DNA from: Plazaster borealis
Taxonomy: Eukaryota; Echinodermata; Asteroidea; Forcipulatida; Labidiasteridae
Direction of reading: 5' to 3'
Assembly: GCA_021014325.1 (NCBI GenBank)
Contig: CM037462.1
Location: 5,736,318 to 5,800,317, forward strand
Length of the DNA: 64,000 bases
In this document: positions 11,411 to 22,975 of the stretch, piece after piece
How the letters are laid out: the number at the start of each line of letters is the position of its first letter
Numbering within the stretch: position 1 is the first letter of the stretch
The notes under the pieces: model-generated
The model's input: only the letters and a program-made list of their open reading frames with translations
What the model was told of the DNA's origin: nothing
Database searches by the model: none
Position numbers and translations under genes: made by a program

Positions 11411-13200
11411 GATGATCACTTGATGATTAATGCACAATGTTTATCCAAAAGGGTAAAATTATGAAAGAATACGTTGTGTGTGTAGATGATGTGCAACTTT
11501 CTTTGATTTCATTGAATGCCATCGATAGAGGTCATTTGGGACAGGATGGAATCATTCAAACCGAAGAATACAATCATTATTAATTATACTATGATATGCG
11601 ATGTAATAATGCATTTGAGTGGAGAAAACGAACTTAAAGTATGTTTGACACCTTGACCTTTGACCTAGCTGTTTAGAGAGGTCATTCGAGTATATAAATA
11701 AGTTTTTTAGATTCACTAGGTCAGGTTTCTATTCACCTCTAATACACTTTTTGTCCTGAAAATGAATCGTTTTAGAGATAATTGACCTCAAAATTTGAAA
11801 ATTACCACCCAATTTAAATATGCAAATTATGTAACTTCTGGGTTAAAACTCTTTTCCCATTTGGCATTTGTCATCAATAACTACCCAATAAACCAGAATC
11901 AACAATAAAACAAACTTTTGCAGTCTGTGCGACTAATAAGTTTAAATGTGTTTCTATATACATAAACACAACTCTCTTACAACAGCAACCCCATTAAAAA
12001 CGCATTGAAATTATTCAAATTGTTTAAATATGCCATATTGCCATACAATATGGCCGCCATCTTTGATTTATGTATATGAAGGTTTATTATTAACTGCCTA
12101 TCTTGTGTATAGTTATCCTTGTTTGGAATTTTATTTAGATTGTTTTAAACTACCAAAACATGCAAATAGGTAGTATATATGGCAAAATAAATGCAATTAT
12201 TTAGGATAACGGGTGGCCATTTTGAAAATTGTCGGCCATCTTGACCTTGAGATGACAGGTCGGGCACCCCCCTCTAATAAGCTTCTCTGGGACCCTTAAA
12301 ACAAGTGTGCGAAGTTTGGTGCTTTAATCCGGCGTGTCACGATTTTTTCCTTAAGCCACCGGACTAAACGGTGTGTACAATATTCATTGACTACCTGATT
12401 TCTATTACATATTATTTCATATTTTGCGTTAGTTTATATTCTTTTTTGTGTGAATAACATCATACACGTAGTTCATCTGTGAATCTTCACATGATTCCTA
12501 TTGCAAATTGATTCTTTTCAAAGCCTGTTTCTTATCTTTTCACAAAAACAATTTAATAGCTTAACCCTTATGCACAGGTATACCTTCCAAAACCATGCTG
12601 AAAAAATATGGTTAGAACAAGCAGCCAAATGAAAAGTGTTAACAGCCTGGTTACCAGTTGTTAGTGGTAGATTAAATCAGTGTTGCACTGTATCAAATTG
12701 TTTTTAAAGGTGGAACTACATGTATCCCTCAGCAGCAACTTCTGAAATGTTTCACAACAGATAGGGCCTACACATTGTTGATAGTTTCACAAAAACAATG
12801 CTGATTTTGGAAGGTTTCCAAATAATAATAAGTTTATGTTTGACTTAATAGGACATGATTTTAAAAAGAAAAGGTACTTCTGTACAACTCTTAAGGGAAA
12901 ACAGTGTACAAATTATTTCAAATAGATTTGTTTGTTGTATATTGAGGCAAAATTGTTTTGAGAATTAATTTAACAAGCGTTGGTAGACCTACAATTGAGA
13001 GCGTCTGTGTCACATTTACATTTCTATTGAATAATTTTACTCGGTGTCATGATAGCATCCTCCAATTTGTGTATTATTGTCATTGAAAGTCTCTGGGGCA
13101 TGTACTTATAAAGAGTTTGTAGTTTTCCCAATAGATGCCTCCTGGGAATCAACCCTGAGAAAGGGACGAAAGCAAAGACAGAACCTGGAAGAAAAATACA
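11411..13200. other. Non-coding, AT-rich stretch
   Basis: I see no exon with conserved coding sequence here on either strand. It contains scattered TGACCTTTGACCT-like words near 11650 and a GGCCGCCATCTTTGA word near 12050, none supported as functional. Confidence 0.6.
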
Positions 13201-13214
13201 CTCTACGAATAGCA

Positions 13215-13275
13215 AAGTCCTGTCCCTTGTTAACGGGGTTAAGGACTTTGAGTCTGATTGGAGCTTCTGAGGGTA
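13215..13275. repeat. Flanking direct repeat of the poly-G array, left copy
   Basis: AGCAAAGTCCTGTC followed by a TTAACGGGGTTAA-type stretch recurs at about 14385-14445 with the same order of words, so the poly-G array lies between two copies of one about 60-base sequence. Confidence 0.8.
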
Positions 13276-13309
13276 GAGCCAAAGATGTCAGTACCAAGTT
13301 TCTTTACTC

Positions 13310-14380
13310 ATGTATTATGTGTTTCTGGATGAGGGGGGGGGGGGGGGGTCACAAACATTATCTATTTACTTTGAGGACGGAGTATGTGCAGTGAATATTT
13401 GCCGTATGTATTTTATGTATTTCTGGATGTCAGGATGGGGGGGGGGGGTGGTTCAAAAACATTATTTTTTTAGTTTGAGGACTGAGTATGTGCAGTGAAT
13501 ACTTGCCGTATTGTATTTTATGTATTTCTGGATGCCAGGATGGGGGGGGGGGGGGGGGGCACACAAACATTATTTAATTGGAGGACTGAGTATGTGCAGT
13601 GAAAACCGGCCGTATTATATTTTATGTATTTCTGGATGTCAGGATGGGGGGGGGGGCTCACAAACATTATTTGATTACTTTGAGCACCGAGTGTGTGCAC
13701 AAAATACTTGCCGTATTGTATTTTAGCTATTTATGTATTTCTGGATGTCAGGATGGGGGGGGGGGGGGGGAGTTCACCAATTTGATTTGTTTACTTTGAG
13801 CACCGAGTGTGTGCACTAAATACTTGCCAGATTGTATTTTATTTATTTATGTATTTCTGGATTGGGGGTGGGGGGGGGGGGTTCAAAAACATTATTTACT
13901 TTTAGCACCGAGTGTGTGCACTGAATACCTGCTGTATTGTATTTGATGTATTTCTGGATGTCAGGATGGGGGGGGGGGTTCGCACACATTAACTTTGAGC
14001 ACAGTGTGTGTGCACTGAATAGTTGCTGTATTGTATTTTATTTATTTATGTATTTCTGGATGACAGGGGGGGTCACCAATTTTATTTGTTTACTTTGAGC
14101 ACCGAGTGTGTGCACTGAATACTTGCCAGATTGTATTTTATTTATTTATGTATTTCTGGATGACAGGGGGGGGGGGGTCGCCAATTTTATTTACTTTGAG
14201 CACCGAGTGTGTGGACTGCATACATGCCGTATTGTATTTTATTTATTTATGTATTTCTGGATGACAGGGTGGGAGGGGGTGGGCTCACCAAATTTATTTG
14301 TTTACTTTGAGCACAAAGTGTGTGCACGAAATACTTTCCGTGTTGTATTTTATTTATTTGTGTATTTCTGGATACTCCAC
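13310..14380. repeat. Tandem array, about 105-base unit with a poly-G tract in each copy
   Basis: About 11 copies, each marked by GTATTTCTGGATGTCAGGAT followed by a run of up to about 18 G, then a TACTTTGAGCACCGAGTGTG region. Copies lie roughly 83-119 bases apart. Open frames on both strands here (13310-13800, 14108-14386) are translations of the repeat. The G runs could form quadruplexes. Confidence 0.93.
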
Positions 14381-14384
14381 AAAT

Positions 14385-14445
14385 AGCAAAGTCCTGTCAC
14401 TTGTAAACGGGGTTAAAGACTTTGAATCTCATTGGAACTTCTGAA
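14385..14445. repeat. Flanking direct repeat of the poly-G array, right copy
   Basis: AGCAAAGTCCTGTCACTTGT and the following GGGGTTAAAGACTTTGAAT match the left copy at 13215-13275 with a few differences. Confidence 0.8.
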
Positions 14446-15101
14446 ATTATTTGTTAACTTTGAGCACCGAGTTTGTGCACTGAGTACTTGCCGAAATTTA
14501 TGTTTGTATTTCTGATAGATGTACATTTATTTTACATCATTTTCTTTCAGTATTGCGGATGTTGGAATAAATGCATTACAATCATGAGTATCTCAAGTTG
14601 TGTTTTTACAATAAATTAATGTTATTTCACGGATTCTACTTATTTTAAATTAACTAAAATTGAATAAAACAAATTAACAAATTAAACGTTTAAAAACAAA
14701 GATGTGTAAAAATACACGAAAACAGTAGCTTTACAGATTTATTGTGTTTCAACCTCAGAGAAATTCAATAAAAACGAAAAAACAAATTAAATGTAAAAAC
14801 AGAAATATATGCAAATTTACCAACAAAAAGTTGTTTTAAAGACTTTGCTTTTTTTATGTTTACAGAAATCTGTAAAAGCCAAAAAAGAATAACAAATGAA
14901 ATAACAGTTCTGTAAATTTGAATAATTGAAGTAGATTGTAAACACAAAACATAGAACTTCAATTAGTTCCATTTGTAGGTTTGCCTGTATTTTTGCCAAA
15001 CCATGTGGTCTGTTAATAATAAATACATTTTTTTATTTTTTTATAATAACAGCAGGTTCGTGATTTTATTTTACAAAACGGAAGGTAAAATGAATTAACA
15101 G

Positions 15102-15132
15102 AAAGTGCTGGCAACTCTGTTGCCAGCACTTT
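15102..15132. repeat. Perfect short hairpin
   Basis: AAAGTGCTGGCAA and TTGCCAGCACTTT form a perfect 13-base-pair stem around a 5-base loop, followed by TTCTGG. It could be the centre of a MITE or a chance palindrome; no RNA gene is claimed. Confidence 0.75.
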
Positions 15133-15309
15133 TTCTGGAAATTTACAAAGAAATCTTTTACAGTCTATTCTACTGCCGTAAACTTCGGAATTTGAAAAAG
15201 GACTTAGTCTTGAAAAGAACTGGCCTGCTTATTAAGTGCTACCTGGGGAGGTAGGAAAATGGCCAGGACTACTACTTTCGCTCAGTGGATCGGAGGACTT
15301 CTCGTTTTT

Positions 15310-15400
15310 TATTTTGTGAGTTGTTTGGTCTCAACGTTTCGACTGGCTTGCTCTATTTATCGTCAGAGGAGACGGAAGAACGTTTGAGATGCTGGTCTCT
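15310..15400 (-). repeat. Penelope-like terminal motif with a hammerhead-like core
   Basis: On the minus strand the sequence contains CTCTGACGATAAATAGAG, then AGCAAGCCAGTCGAAACG and TTGAGACC. CTGACGA and GAAAC fit the two conserved boxes of a hammerhead ribozyme (CUGANGA and GAAA), and the flanking AACGTT words can pair. Penelope-like elements are known to carry such motifs in their terminal repeats. The middle stem is poorly paired here, so the copy is probably dead. Confidence 0.4.
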
Positions 15401-16803
15401 TTGTAGGATTCACTAATTCACTCCTCTACTATACCCACAGTCCACTGATACGCTCTAGAACACAGGGCACTTGACACACAATGGGCAGTCCACTCAGGGT
15501 GCACCCCACTAAATAGGGAGAAAACAGAGTGTCGGCCTCATTAATATTTTGAAGGCCCTCAAAATATTCTGTATTTGACAGATTTGAGAGCCAAATAACA
15601 ATCGTACAGTGTAACAATTTTTCCCAATTGTGACCTGGGGGTTGTTGACTTCCAATTTGAAGTATTTCGCATGACATAGGCCCTGAAAAAATGGTCCTAT
15701 TTGCCGAGAGGTGTTTAGGAACATTTTTCAAGATTGATGCTCTAGAAGTTTGGAAAATAACATTGGTGTAGGGGTGTTTTTATTTAAATGGAGAATAACT
15801 CGCCGGGCCATTGGCACTCTCCATATCAAATTGAGCAGAGGATAAAGGTTCAAGAGTCAAACAATGGATAATTTTACATTTACTGTAAAAAGCTGTGAGA
15901 CTATATTTGTTTAAGTATTTTTGAATATTTATCATTTTGCACTGATTGGAGTTATTTAGTGGGATGCACCCCTCAATGCCTATGAGCTCACCAATCATCC
16001 CAGTTCTCCTTTCATAAGAACCAATTAAAGCAGTGCTGACTCTTCACCGAACCTCTGAATCCTTATAAAAAGTATCATTCAATTTGAGGCAATGTACACA
16101 TCTCTAACAGATATATATAAAAAAAAGGTTGTTTACTTTAAAGGTATGTTGTTTATTAAATTATTAATTTACTGAATCAGTTAACAACGCACACAAAATC
16201 ATTTACGAATGTTTTCAACGTCCACCAGCATGCAGCGATGAGCTAGCTATCAACAACCGTTTAATTCAAATATTGTACATACATGTATCTATACGTAGAG
16301 AACGTATGTGTACTTCGTGGTTTGCAAAATGATTTGCAGAAAGCTTCGAGTCTAATGAGATTATTCTGAACGTAGGTGGCGCGTTGGTGGCGTTACCCTT
16401 GCGCCCCTACTGACCGATAGGTGACCACTGGCTGAATTATGTGCACACCCCAAGTGTAGCTCGAGCTAATATGGCATTTGTCCAGGTTAGGCTGCAATCG
16501 GCGAAAGAATGTGGGAGAAGACGCATTTTGTAAATATTCATAACATGACCACCATTGACCACCAGTTGACCATTGGCCACAATTTATGACAATTTTAGAT
16601 AGGGCAAGTGTCAAGGTTTTATTTGACAAAGTTTTGTAAAAATTGGCAGAACAGTTTTGGAGTTATATCCTTTTGCATTTTGATCACGTGGCCATTTGAC
16701 CAAAGAAATAAAGAATTAAAGAAAGAACAAGAGCTAAAGTGCTCCACAAACCACAAATATCAGACCTTATTTTTCCATAATATGACCACTGCTGACCGAT
16801 TTT

Positions 16804-17100
16804 TAGGTGTTCGGCCAACAGCCGAAAACATATTGTTGTTGTACTTTGTAGGTGTTTGTGCAGTATGTGCACGAACACCTCTTGTTTTTGTTGTTTTTTG
16901 TTCTTCTTCAGAATCTTCTTTTTCCACGGAACTCTTCCCTGCAGCAGAGGCCAATATTAAAGTCACCTGGGAATTATATATATATATATATATATACATT
17001 TTTTTCTTCAGAAGAGTATTTGTATATTAACAATAAAACAATTTTTTGAGTAATTGTTTGTCACGATTTATATGTTTAAAAAATAGATGAAGTTGTTTTT
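16804..17100. repeat. Fragment of the 1.7 kb repeat family (left end)
   Basis: AGGTGTTTGTGCAGTATGTG and GCACGAACACCTCTTGTTTT match the hairpin module repeated three times at 25942-26095, the left edge of the large array. A (TA)n tract lies at about 16975-16996. Confidence 0.7.
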
Positions 17101-17115
17101 TTGTGACTCCGCCCA

Positions 17116-17780
17116 TCCCTTTTTGTGACGTCAATCGAGGCAGACTTCGCCGCGATCGAACATCGACCCCCTCGAACTTGCCTGCATTTACGTGCAAGTA
17201 GTGAGCTTGTACGTTTCGTTTGGTTATCCCCAACAAAGGATTTTTCGTGCATTTTTCCGGCAATGCCGACCAGGTGTATTGCTGCTGGATGCAGCAAAAC
17301 GACTAAAGATGGGGTCAGCTAGCATTTGTTTCCTGCAGATCCCAAAATAGAGGCAGTTACGGGCATCGAAAGTCGGGCTAACGAGGGTAAAAGTGGTCCG
17401 GTCTGACGTCGTTTTCAGCGCTGCAGCGAACATGTTTCTGGTGTTCGGATCGACTTGAGCTGTATGCCGCGCCGCGGCACGCCGATCCGATTCGTCATCA
17501 CGGGGCCGCTAAAATATCTCGTATTTTCCGTGTTCTCGTTATGACCGTGCTCGTATCTCCCGTTTTTTTAAGACATAGAAACGCGCATGAGACAGTTCGG
17601 GACCGGTGAAAAACCTCGTATAAACTTTGACTGTACACTGTCCTAGGATTGCAGTGGGTGACGTCTGAATCCGAAAACGCATCATACTGATCAGGTACCC
17701 AGACGTAATGTTCAGGGCCAGACTACACTTTTTCTCTTCAAATATCCCGCGCCTCGATTGACGTCACGAAAAGGGGGCCT
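17116..17780. mobile_element. Short inverted-repeat element carrying a THAP-domain remnant
   Basis: CTTTTTGTGACGTCAATCG at about 17118 is inverted at about 17751-17776 (GCCTCGATTGACGTCACG, then AAAAGGGGG), giving ends of about 25 bases around a 660-base body with a THAP fragment. This suggests a P-element-like or other THAP-bearing transposon relic. The rest of the body has no frame. Confidence 0.55.
17263..17440 (+). pseudogene. THAP zinc-finger domain remnant
   Basis: The plus-strand frame reads MPTRCIAAGCSKTTKDGVS, a stop (TAG), then HLFPADPK, and later CSEHV. That order fits the THAP pattern: an N-terminal C-x4-C within the first residues, an FP motif, and a distal C-x2-H box. At least one stop and probably one frameshift separate the pieces, so it is not a functional gene. 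THAP domains are DNA-binding modules of P-element transposases and host regulators. Confidence 0.7.
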
Positions 17781-18308
17781 ATTTTTAAACTTGTAAACAA
17801 AATAAAAACACAATTTGTTAACCTTGGTTAATTCTTTATTCACATTCCACTCATAAAAATGTATGTATTAATAAAAAAAAGCTTTATTTCGACAAAATAC
17901 CACTGCCAGGTGCCTTTAAGGAGTTCCTGAACTGTCCGATGTTATATCCTTGGCATTGCTTTCAGACAGCTTGTTCTGAAAGTAAGTCGCCTTGGCAGAT
18001 GACATGAGGTCAGAGAGGACTGATAGATGGGCTTGATATACATGGCAATTAACGAGACTTTTGGACTTCCGCCATCTGCGTTCAAGCCGGTGTCAAATGC
18101 AATTGTGTCCGCCATGCAATACTGTCCGCTCCGGACACTTTTGCATGTGCAATCGTGTCCGGGGCAATGCAAAATCGCATGTATGTATGTGCGTAAGCGA
18201 GCGTGCATGCACTGAACGTGCGTATGCACAGGTGCAGCATGAATATTCACGTATTTTATGATTGCAGCGATTACCCAACGGCCGAATATTTCCCCACAGG
18301 CTACGACG

Positions 18309-18322
18309 GGGGGGGGGGGGGT
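18309..18322. repeat. Poly-G run
   Basis: A run of about 14 G in otherwise mixed sequence. The surrounding 17785-18540 stretch holds GC-rich alternating TGCGTATGC-type words and no gene. Confidence 0.85.
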
Positions 18323-18539
18323 TACCTCTAGTGAGGGCGGTTTTTTGGCGGTCTGGCTGACACGTTCACGAGTTGTTTTTCCATGTAAGTTTTACGTCAA
18401 AGATCTCTTTTTCTAAGGGCTAAGCTTCTATATAGCCATGGAATAGAGGACATAATTGCATAATTGCATGCGACACACGTCTTGCTTCGTGGATGCTGCT
18501 GTTGTACCAGGGCGTCACAACGTTAAATCAACATTAAAT

Positions 18540-20216
18540 ATAAACAAAAACATATCTGGAGAACCATATGAAAACCATGACGTATTGTACGAACCTCACA
18601 CAAAGTCTAACTCCATATGACATTTACTTCTGGTTGAAACCGGAAGTTGAAGCTAGTTAAAATGAACATTTCTGGGCCTTGTTTTGAGGTCTTCAAACAA
18701 TATGATGTGGAATTTGGACATGGTCTCTGTAAATTAAATAAAGTTTGAACCTGGGTCTTCCAAATAAAGTAGTTATTATTTTAACAGTGCCCTCTCGTGA
18801 CAAGGTATTAAAAAGGAATAATTTTCTTGCTGAGAAGCTGTTGCAAGTTCAACAAAGTTTTAAACTGAGCACAAACTTATAAATTTCAATGTCTGGATAA
18901 GAAATGAGCTATTTGACCTTGACTTCCGGTGCAATCCGGAAGTTGAAGTTTAATATTTGAAACAATCATAACTCCTGAACCAAGCGTTGAATTTTTACAA
19001 TCCATACACCATCTGAAAGGTCTTTACAAAGCAAACAAACGCTACACAAAATGTGAACCCGTTTCACCTTGACTTCCAAATTCACCTGGAGTTTTACCGT
19101 TGAAAAAGTTAGTAACAACTTAACAAACGCTATACAGAGTGTTACTTCAGTTTACCTTGAAGTCCGGTTCAAAACGGAAGTTGATGTTTAAAATTTGAAA
19201 AAGATCATAACTCCTGAACCAAACATTGGATGTTTACAATCTGTACATTATTGGTAAGGTCCTTGACAACTTAACGAACCCTTCACAAAAAGTTAATTTC
19301 AAATACTCTTCTTCATAATTTTTTTTTTTTTTTTTTTTTACCACGGAACTTGTCTTTACAGCATAACTCAAGATTGAAACTGAATTGAACCTTGAAACTC
19401 ATCAGACAATTGAACCTCATTATGAAGACGGCACAGTTTTCATGACGTCATCAGTAGTTGATTTCAAAGGTGTTTAAAGTCGAAAAAATACCAATTGCTA
19501 TTCGCTGTAGTTCATTGAATTTGAAAGCTATGATGTTCATACTTTGACTTCGGATAGATGTGAAACATTTGAAAAGTTGACGCCAAAATCGTCCGACCTT
19601 TACTTAGGATTGTACAGGAAGGTCAACGTTTGCCCTTTTCCCCCTTGAACATCATTTTCGGGGCATAGCTCAAGATTGAAATTTGAACATTGAAACTGGA
19701 AGGTCAAAGTTTCTTAAACAATAATTTTCCGGGCATAATTTAAGATTGAAATTGAATTGAACATTGAAACTCATCAGACAATTGAACCTCAATATCAAGA
19801 CGACACAAACTTGATGATGTCATAGTGATGTCATAAGGTAGGCCTATATATTTACATTAAACCAAAGTTTAATGTTTGAAAAATATCAAAACTCATGAAC
19901 CACATGTTGGATTTTTAACCCATACATCATCGGAAAGGTCGTTTAAAGTTCAAGAAACGCTACACGGAACGTGACTCCATTTGACCTTCCGGTTAAAATC
20001 AAAAGTTGAACATTTCATATTCATTTCTCAAGAACCACTGATCATTTCAGCATAATGTTTGCATCAGGTTTTACACCTTTTTAGCCTGCTCCAACTTTTT
20101 CACAGAGATGACAACATTTCGATCTTTACACCTGGTCAAAACCGGACGTTGTACACACATACACTGTACTGTGTACGTGTACATTTGCATTGTACGTGTA
20201 GTTTAGTTTACATGTA
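18540..20216. repeat. Dispersed copy of the 1.7 kb repeat family, diverged
   Basis: Several diverged monomers of the family are visible: CATAACTCCTGAACCAA, TTTACAATC and CATACACCATCTGAAAGG, TTGACCTTGACTTCCGG, plus the CATAACTCAAGATTGAAA leader near 19360 and again near 19670, and TGATGTCATAGTGATGTC near 19813. It ends at the foldback element at 20217 and resumes at 35635. Confidence 0.8.
20163..20216. repeat. 54-base exact direct repeat, left copy
   Basis: The sequence from ACTGTACTGTGTACGTGT to GTTTAGTTTACATGTA is identical to 35635-35688. The two copies bracket the foldback element plus the second Harbinger element. Confidence 0.92.
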
Positions 20217-21496
20217 CACTGTTAAAAATGTCCGTAAATTTACGGACTCCGTAAAGTGAAATACTCCGTATTTTCGCCGTAATTTTACGGACTTTCCGTA
20301 AATGTAAATATTAATTATGCTAATAAGCGTAATTACAATCAACCACATTTTCCCAAACACCTATATACACATAATATAGTACATGTAAGTACATACTGTT
20401 ATTTCACCCACAACCGTGTACACATGTACAAACTCATGTTAAGGGTTTTTTATTTTACGGAATTAAAAAACTTTTCCGGTAATAGACTGTGCAAGTCTCG
20501 TGCGTATTGGAACGAGAAAACACGTCAAACGAAGAACTTTCTTTTCCTAAAAATCAATTCTTTGTTTTAAATTATATATAATGACAAATTCTGAACAACA
20601 AAAATACTCATTACATTTTTATACAATCAGTTTTAGTTTTTGTAATAAATACACCAACAATGTGTTAATTATTATTGAAACAAAATTCAAACTCTGGGAC
20701 AAGGATGCTTATTTGATCTTAACTCTTCAGAAACCCCTTACGAGGATTCGCGAAGGTCACAAAGGCGTAAAATTAACGCTAGACGCAGTTTATAGAGGAC
20801 GCTGACGCCTCAACAACCACATACTGCAAAGAAAAGGTTTCCCGCTGCAATTACAGCATCTGGCGATTATCATCGCGCATCCAAAACAAGCGTTTACATA
20901 AGTTTTGTGATCGGAGGTGAGCACAAAATTCTTTGTTTTTGGCAGTAACCGGAAGCTGAGGTCAAGTTTAACTCTCGGGTTTTCTTTGTTTTATTGTTGA
21001 ATTGATTTTACTTTCATATTTTTTATAACTAAGTATTACATTCCCAACAACATATACATTATTCATGGTCATAAACCACGTTAAACTAAAATAATTGACA
21101 AAACAAAATCTTGCCCACGTAAATCTCCATATGGTTGGCCCCACAATGGTCCCGGAAGTTCAATATGCGCGAGACTTGCACAGTCTATAGAGCTGCAGGA
21201 ATACGGAACCATATTTTTGTTCTGGCAGCTCTATTACCGGAAAAGTTTTTTAGTTCCGTAAAATAAAAAAACCCTTAACATGAGTTTGTACATGTGCACA
21301 CGGTTGTGGGTGAAATAACAATATGTACTTACATGTACTATATTATGTGTAGGTGTTTGGGCAAATGTGGTTGATTGTAATTACGCTTATTAGCATAATT
21401 AACATTTACACTTACGGAAAGTCCGTAAAATTACGGCGAAAATACGGAATATTTCACTTTACGGAGTCCGTAAATTTACGGACATTTTTAACAGTG
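20217..21496. mobile_element. Foldback/MITE element, about 1.28 kb with about 280-base arms
   Basis: The ends are CACTGTTAAAAATGTCC and its inverse GGACATTTTTAACAGTG, with TA on both sides (20215-20216, 21497-21498). The arms run to about 20500 and from about 21215, rich in TCCGTAAATTTACGGA-type palindromes. The centre (about 20500-21210) has no convincing gene; the open frame 20581-20805 has no family features. A TA duplication is compatible with several cut-and-paste superfamilies, so I do not assign one. Confidence 0.85.
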
Positions 21497-22975
21497 TAGG
21501 GACCATTAGAAATGGTGCAGATACGCGATGCGTATGCGGATCTGAAAAAGTTGTGGATGACGTCACCATTCTGTGCGGTAAATTTTAACCAATTTTAACG
21601 CACTCGCACGGCGTTTCTGCATCGCACGTCAAAATGGTAAGTTCACGTATGAATTTTTCTCTATAAATTACGGCAAAAATAGTTATCTTATAAACTCCCA
21701 AGTTGCATAGATTTCAGGTATAGTGTGGAGACAATGCTAATGATGTCACAAAACAAAATAACAAGGATATGATGGATATTTTATTACATTATTGAACATA
21801 CACTGAAACTGTTTTCACAGGCTAAAAATCAGCGAAAGTTAGTGTTGTTTCAAGTTGCATCCTTATCGTGAAAAAAAATATTTGTATAGGCGGCCCCCTT
21901 TAACTGCTTCGCCGTGAACAATGACCAACTGGTTTACTGAGCAAAAAAACATATTTGAAGTAACTTTGTGTACTCATGGGATAAATTTCTTTTGTCAAAC
22001 AATGAGGGACTAAGCCAAATTAACTAGGCCTGGCCTCAGATTCATGCAGCTGTGGGCCAAGTCATGGTCAACGATTTTAAATGGAGACGGTAGGCCTAGA
22101 GTATGACGACTATGTATGTGTGTGTCGGTACATGATTCAGGATATAAAGTGCTGATAGGCCTACAGCTCGACTGTGAAGACAAGTCGACCTTTGGGACAG
22201 CCGGCCTCAAGACTTCTGGGAAAACAAAAAAACATGGTGGCCCCTATTTGTTACCCAAGATCGTCATGATGGTTGGTTGGGCATCGCCTGAATGCATTGG
22301 AGATGAGCAACATTTGGAAAGTCCACATTTCAACTTATTTCAGTGCACCCTTCAACATGTTTATAATTATGTTAATATGTTTCTTTGCAGGCTGATCTGA
22401 TGGGGTTAGGTAGAACCGTTTTCAGATTTAAAAAAATGAATGAAAACACAACTACTTAACCAAGTCGCCACCGACAACCCTGAGGGGATGGGATTTTCAG
22501 GCTAAGGATGGGATGGTCTTGTAGATAAAGGCTAAAGGCTAGTGGTTCAGAATGGCGATTGCTAACAACAAAATGTGCGAGGGAAAACGTTCGAGAGATG
22601 GTGCGGGAGTGGCACAAAAACCGAGCTAAAGTGGATAAAACGTATGTGTTTTCAAAGGTTTTGGCAGTGTTTGTCAATGTCTGAAAGTGGTTTTAAACCA
22701 ATAACCCTGTTTGCCTCAAAATGCTATGATTAGTTGACATTTTATTAACATTTAATTGACGTTTTCTTTTGTAATTTTGTTATGTTAATTTCCTTTTTTT
22801 AATTATTTGTTTGTATTTTCAAGTTTTGTTGGGAGAGTGACGGAATGTTTTACAAAAAAGAGAGTACAAGGAAGTATACAAGTCCAGTGCTGAATTTCCC
22901 ATCACTTTTTATATAAATGTTTATTTAAGAAGTACTAAAAGTACATTTCGAATCAACATTGATGTTCTAGTACAG

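Larger units (their letters stand above)
14450..16800. other. Non-coding, AT-rich stretch
   Basis: No recognisable exon. The stretch contains a perfect 13-base-pair hairpin (about 15102-15132) and a Penelope-like terminal motif (about 15310-15400), listed separately. Minus-strand open frames of 60-100 codons (15429-15731, 15780-15998) show no family features. Confidence 0.55.

Noticed and set aside
13310..14386. Several open frames on both strands with WGGGGG-type proteins
   Set aside because: They are translations of the poly-G tandem array and repeat with its period.
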